Shown here: positions 58,990 through 64,000 of the stretch, in pieces
Numbering within the stretch: the first letter of the stretch is position 1
Layout: every line of letters begins with the position of its first letter
DNA from: Mesostigma viride
Taxonomy: Eukaryota; Streptophyta; Mesostigmatophyceae; Mesostigmatales; Mesostigmataceae
Length of the DNA: 64,000 nt
Assembly: GCA_009746045.1 (NCBI GenBank)
Contig: RPFO01000276.1
Span: 736,477-800,476 of the forward strand
Direction: 5' to 3'
Made by a program: the position numbers and the translations under genes
The notes under the pieces: generated by a model
The model's database searches: none
Told to the model about the DNA's origin: nothing
What the model saw: the letters and a program-made list of their open reading frames with translations, nothing else

Positions 58990-60690
58990 TTCACTGGTCC
59001 ATGCAACACCTGCCAGTTTCCAGCTAATCACTCAACCTTGGATGCAAAGTTCTTTAGTAACGGTATGGCCAACTCCCACCAACTGTGTTGCTAACTGTTC
59101 AGACCTTGCACAGATAATATAACACAACTTTTGTGACACATAGACAAAGATATATGAACATGAACAGTGGCTAGACATGGTTGTATATATGTGCATACGG
59201 CCATGCTAAGGCAATTTTCAAGTAGGGGCTTGTTAGACATAAGAACTGCCAGCTGTCACGTTGGCTAGCATGATCAGTTCAAACCCACAGCATGCACGGT
59301 AGTCGCAAACTCAGCTTGGCAATGTAATAATCTAATCATGCCAGGCATCTCGGCCGTCGGCATGGTTGCGATGTGTTTTGTGCGCCTTGATTGGTAGCAG
59401 CACATCCCTTGGCAACCGGCCCGCCTGACCAAGGTTGCCACACATGGTCCTCTGCATCACCATGGATGTCCCCATGTCCCTGTCTCTGTTATAGGGGCCC
59501 ACGTTGCTGGCAACGCAGCTTCCAAGTTGGACTAGATCTCCTCACTCAGCCAGCGCTGTGGTGCATAGCCAGACAGCTCATACACTGCTCAGTTGCTACC
59601 TCGAGGTTGCCGGCTTGAAATGTGCCACCAAAGGACTGCACTTGGCCGCCATCATACCTAGCATGAAGAAGCCACTGCACATCCCCGGTGAGCCGCTTGG
59701 CCACCATACCGCAGTTGTCTTCAACAGATAGTGCAAGCCCAATGGCCTCTACATAGGCACATGCATCGTGCTCATGCTCTTGCTCTGGCCCTTGTCAACA
59801 TGAGATGCATGCCCATGCATGCTTCACCATGTTTCTCCAAGCCATCCGTGACTACTTGCTTCAGATATGTCATTCAACTCCTGCACGTCCTCAGCCAGAC
59901 TGTCAAACTAGCTGGTGCCCCATCCCTCACTTTGGTGAGGACTGCGATTCTGGCTAGCAGCTTAGCGATCGTGCGTGGTTGTGCCTGAGTTTCTGGGTGA
60001 GTGGCAGTGGCATTGGAGCAAGAGGTGTTGAGCATGTGCGTGTGTCTATCCGCTTGACAAACAACCCCGCCCAGCCCTGACATTGAGGAGTTTGGCCATG
60101 TGCCAGGTTGCCAGAATTCCGCAAACATGCATCATAGGGAAATAAAGGATTGCTGGTTGTGCACACGACATGAGAAAACAAAACACACATACCTGTCAGG
60201 AGGGCAGGCTTGGGTTGCTTCATTGGCGCTGGTTGCAGCGTGCGTAATAATAGCCCGCCATTGGCTCATTTACCCGTGCCCTTGGCCAGCACGCACAGCC
60301 TGAACTGCATGAACTGCATGGATGCGGCCGTCCAGGATGCCCTCTGCTCATCATTCAGGGGTATGAAGGCAGCTTGGGTGCTGGTGTGTAAGGCAGCTTG
60401 TGCATCGGTGTTTGCCGCCCGGTCCTGTGGCAGCACAGGTAGCTGGCCTAGCCCGGCCACTGTCCTCTCTCCGCTCTCACGCAATATGCCACCCTCTCCA
60501 CAAACCATGACAGTTCTCATGTGCATGCATGTCTTAAGATGCTTGTTGAAGGCAGATGCTTTCAGCTTAGAGACGGTGGGCACGTATACAGTGGGTTTTA
60601 TGGACTCACAAGCATGTGAAGCCATCGAGCATCCAAGAAAGCCACCAATTGCTTCTAGGTTTTCCATCAATCTTCGTGGTCAACCATGTC
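58990..60690. other. Intergenic sequence, no gene recognised
   Basis: Overlapping frames up to 178 codons occur on both strands around 60210-60746, but none has a known motif and the two strands look equally open. An additional diverged unit of the satellite could extend past 58985. Confidence 0.4.
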
Positions 60691-60698
60691 ATGCAACA

Positions 60699-61584
60699 TT
60701 ACTTGCCGTGAGCACAATGCCAATAAATTGCAGCATGTACAACTAGAGCAAAGCAACAGCTTTGTGATCCATAGCCCTGCCTGCAAATCATTGCCATCGG
60801 CGGCAATAGCGCTGCAAGGCTGCCAGCCAGCCCGTAATATCTTGCCCGCAATCCGTCATGCACCCTCCCTAATATCCGTGTGAAGAATTCCTTGACATCC
60901 CTAGCCTCTAAGGTAACCTGTACGTCGCTGATGTGAAGAAAAGGCTCGCCATGAAACCGTAGCTCGCTATACGATTCATGACGCACCTCCCGTAAGATAA
61001 GAAGATGACCAAAAGAGAAACTCCGGAGATGGGGAACTGGTAACATATTCATCCGTGACAAGGTCAGGGATTCAACAAGGAGTGAATTGGCCCGTAGATT
61101 TGAATAAGGGAACATACCGCTCGGAGGTATCCATGTCTGCCGTGCGCTTGATGTCTGTTTCGCACACCCCGCCGCAGAAACTCGTTCCGGCATTCACCTG
61201 CTGACCGCAGTTTGTGCATGTCCAGAGGCTGATAAAAGCCCCAACATCGTGGGCGTCTTTAGAGTCCACAAAGCCTGCATTAAACATGACGTTCGGGGCA
61301 AACGCAGATATATACGAAGTATGGGTCTGCCAAGCCTGACGCAGCCTTGAAATTGGTCGGAAATATGCGGTAGCTCAGGAAAAAAAAATTGCAGCGGTAA
61401 TGAAGAAAGTCGTTCGGTCAAAGTCTTTAGAATTAAAAAATGCATCGTTTATGATGGAAACCCCGATCTTAGGGCGCACTTCATCGGGAAATTTTTTTGC
61501 TGCGGTCAGGTGGGGTCGAGAGAAAATCTGCGACCATTCAGGCACCCACCTATGAATGACGCAACATGCTGTTCGATTCCGCAA
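60699..61584 (-). other. Unrecognised open frames, possible small gene
   Basis: Three minus-strand frames lie in a row: 61375-61584, 61072-61287 and 60699-61193. The middle one has WTCTNCGQQVNAGTSFCGGV, a CX2CX10CX3C arrangement that could be a zinc ribbon. The third has RHESYSELRFHGEPFLHISD. They could be exons of one gene or transposon remnants; splice sites were not convincing. No function can be assigned. Confidence 0.25.
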
Positions 61585-61699
61585 ATTTTATGGCGAAAAA
61601 AAAACAGTGGTGGATCGAATAACACCTAAGGAGGATAATCGTAAAATTTCAGCCTTGATAGTGCCTGTATAGACGCTCAGCATCGCCTGCCAGACCGCC

Positions 61700-64000
61700 A
61701 TGCCTGTCGCCCGGAATTCGGTCACTTTCGTGCACGCGCACACCAAAAATCGCATTTGGCGCCACTTTTCGGGTACCGCTTACGAGGGCAGATTTTGGCG
61801 CGGCTCGTACCGTTGTGTAGTTCATGGCAGCTAGGTTTACCCAGCTTTCTAGGAATTGTCCGTGGGGCCAGGCCAGGTCAGGATGTGCCGCCCTGGTTGG
61901 CCAAGCCGCTGGGGCCGGGCCGGCCAGACCAAGGGCGGTATCTACCTCAGTGACTGGTGCGAGCAAGCTGTCCTACAAATGCTATCCTACGCTGCCCGGC
62001 TAGTCTCGTCCGAAATGCGAGGCATACCCTGATACATAGACTCTAATGACCTATATGCTTGGAAAACCCTACATTCAGGACCTGTCGGAGCATCCTCACT
62101 GTAATTTAACCGTGCCATCTAGCTAGCTTGGCCGCCAGTGTGTCCGTGAGTGTCCATGCCTCGGCGCCATACGTAGTAAGCACCGTGAGGACGAGCGAGG
62201 ACCTTGAAGAGCATGCGCTTGGGGTGCTCGCCCAGGCCCTTATTATAGCGCCAGTAGGTGTTGAGCGAACGAAGCCTAGCCCAGGCCATGTCGATGCGGA
62301 TGTCCACATCGTCGGCGGTCATCAGGGAGCATGCTCCCCAACAGTTTGAAGCGATCACGGAACGGGACCTCCGTCCCGTCTAGATAGCAGCCGCAGCAGC
62401 GGCGGGCGACTGGAAGCCCCCCAATCACCATCGCCTCAGTTTTGACACTTATCTCCAACCCCACCGCCCGCGCCTCCAAGCCCAGGCAGTCCAGTCAGGT
62501 CTGAATGTGCTCGGGGCGCGCGCAATGAGGGTGGTATCATCCGCATATAAATCAGGTCGGACTAGTGAGGCGGTAGCCAGGGCCATCGCCGCCGTGTTCG
62601 CGCTCGTTAGGATGTCCAATTAATAAGCACGTTCACGACTGCGTCACGTGGGTGCCAATACAGAGTAAAGGAACCTTCAACCCTATATACACGGCGAGGA
62701 GGGAGGGCGCCCTAGCTTCTCTCACTGCCGCACCTGTGGGCAGGCCACAAAGCGCTCTCTCCACAGCATGGTGCATGCCGGGGCGCAACACTGTGGGTGC
62801 AATACAACCAGTGCAATACCGGCATAGAGGTAGGCTGACGCATAGCTTATGCTACAAATTAAGGTTCGAGGTGGGCTCAAGACGTCGGCTGAGGCGCAAG
62901 CTGATGGCCACAAGGTGCCAGAACTAATTGAAGGAACTATAACGCGCTGGTCGCTAATATCCTTTCAAGTGCTGTAATACCTAAGCTATCCCATAATCGA
63001 TTGCCCCCGGCCCATCTAGACAACTAGCTTGAGTGCTCTATCCCGGGGGAGCCCGGGGCTGGGGCTTCCCCAGTTTCTTGTTGACATAAAGGTCCCCGCC
63101 CCACTGGTCAGAGGGAAGGATGTCCAAGCCGCCGGGCTCGAACCCCTTAAGAGCAGTAATTAAGCGCGCATGTGCCCGGCGCATGACGTGATCCACGACA
63201 ATAATGAACAGATATGGGGACAGGACACAACCTTGCCACACCCCGTGGTGAACGGGGAACATGGTGGGGTGGTGCCTTCCGCAGTCCGCACTACTGCCTG
63301 TGAGCCCTCATACAGTCGACGAATGGCAGCAATAAACGCTGGTGGTATACCCGATCCAGAGCTGCATGGGATGGCCCAAAGAGCTCCCAGAGGACCGTGT
63401 CAAAGGCCTTGATATAGTCGACAAAAATGAAGACCAGCGGCAAACCATCAGGGCAAAGGCGCCGCAACTCCTCCATCAACCGGCGCGCGACAAACACAGC
63501 CATGACAGTGTTACGACCACGACGAAAACCCATCTGAGACTCACCCAGGTGTGGCGCGGCGCGGAGCCCGTGCAGCATGCATCATGCGCATGAAGACCTT
63601 CAGTGCGGCGCTCTGGAGGCAGACACCCCGATATAGTTACCGGGGTCAGCAGCAGAGCCCTTCTTGTACAGCATGACGCGGATATGGCCGTCTGCCACTC
63701 AGCAGGCGGAGGCTCATCAGAGCCGTAGCAGGACACGGTTGCAGAACGCCAGCAGAAGCTCCCTCAACGCCGGGTCAGGGGTCTTCAGCAGCTCAGCAGA
63801 AAGGTGGTCGGCACCGGTCGACCGCCGCGTCGAACCGCAGGCGAGCAAGGGCGCCGTCCAATTCCTCCAAAGTGAAGGGGTGGACGACGTCGTTGGTGGC
63901 AAGGCATCCCTCCTTCAAGGCGGGGACTTGGTAGTCCGCGGCCGAGGAGGGGGGCGCAGGCGGCGGCCGGGGGGGTCCGGCAACACCGAGACGGGCGGCC
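61700..64000 (-). pseudogene. Second RTE-like LINE, decayed, running off the window end
   Basis: RT motifs on the minus strand are scattered over several frames. From high to low coordinate: GADHLSAELLKTPDPALREL, SQMGFRRGRNTVMAVFVARR, FIFVDYIKAFDTVLWELF (motif A), GVWQGCVLSPYLFIIVVDHV (motif B), FKLLGSMLPDD, then an AEAWTLTDTLAAKLA end and GMPRISDET. Motif C and its neighbourhood (about 62500-63000) are disrupted. Similar to 13905-15300 in order and wording, so the same or a sister family. The 5' part lies beyond 64000. Confidence 0.75.

Overview
This is a repeat-dominated nuclear window from a eukaryote, most likely a green-plant-lineage organism, probably a green alga with an expanded genome. 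The evidence is one host gene split into many short exons by GT-AG introns, an Arabidopsis-type (CCCTAAA)n telomeric tract, a DPH6 protein with the PP-loop plus RidA-repeat fusion known from plants and fungi, and dense plant-type transposons (Mutator, CACTA, hAT-like, Ty3, non-LTR elements). Nothing bacterial or organellar was recognised.

Layout. 401-6836: a Mutator-like element with 215 bp terminal inverted repeats (TIRs) and a perfect 9 bp target duplication. It carries only the SWIM-finger end of its transposase plus unrelated fill, including LINE ORF1 debris. 6873-7181: a LINE 3' end with a 14 bp target duplication. 8175-9892: a TTAA-flanked non-autonomous DNA element. 12030-15787: a full-length but frameshifted RTE-like LINE (APE endonuclease plus RT) inserted inside an older LINE tail. 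16710-17373: an ORF1-less LINE derivative. 17387-23973: a nested complex with a hAT-like element outside, then a short retroposon, then a complete CACTA element (17498-21666), and a second TTAA element (21877-23578) beside it. 24102-26093: a LINE-derived element that encodes only ORF1 and has an 11 bp target duplication.

26392-42740 (minus strand): the only convincing host gene, DPH6 (diphthine-ammonia ligase), spread over about 16 kb. Its introns hold long hexanucleotide arrays, minisatellites and an interstitial telomeric tract. The proposed 5' flank contains a tandem duplication. 43418-46632: short retroposon and LINE fragments plus a TTGTTC/TTGTTT array.

46695-55817 (minus strand): a young Ty3 LTR retrotransposon. 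Its 573 bp LTRs differ at one base and it has a perfect 5 bp target duplication. It encodes a small Cauli_VI/RNase H1-N-like protein ahead of gag, then a broken gag, protease-RT-RNase H, and a truncated integrase followed by an unrecognised 3' region. 56052-57734 is a nearly pure (CAA)n array inside a LINE tail. 58485-58985 is a short satellite-like tandem array. 61700-64000 is a second RTE-like LINE (minus strand) running off the window.

All exon joins, frames and alignments were made by eye. Family assignments come from recognised motifs and domain order and were not confirmed by any database search.
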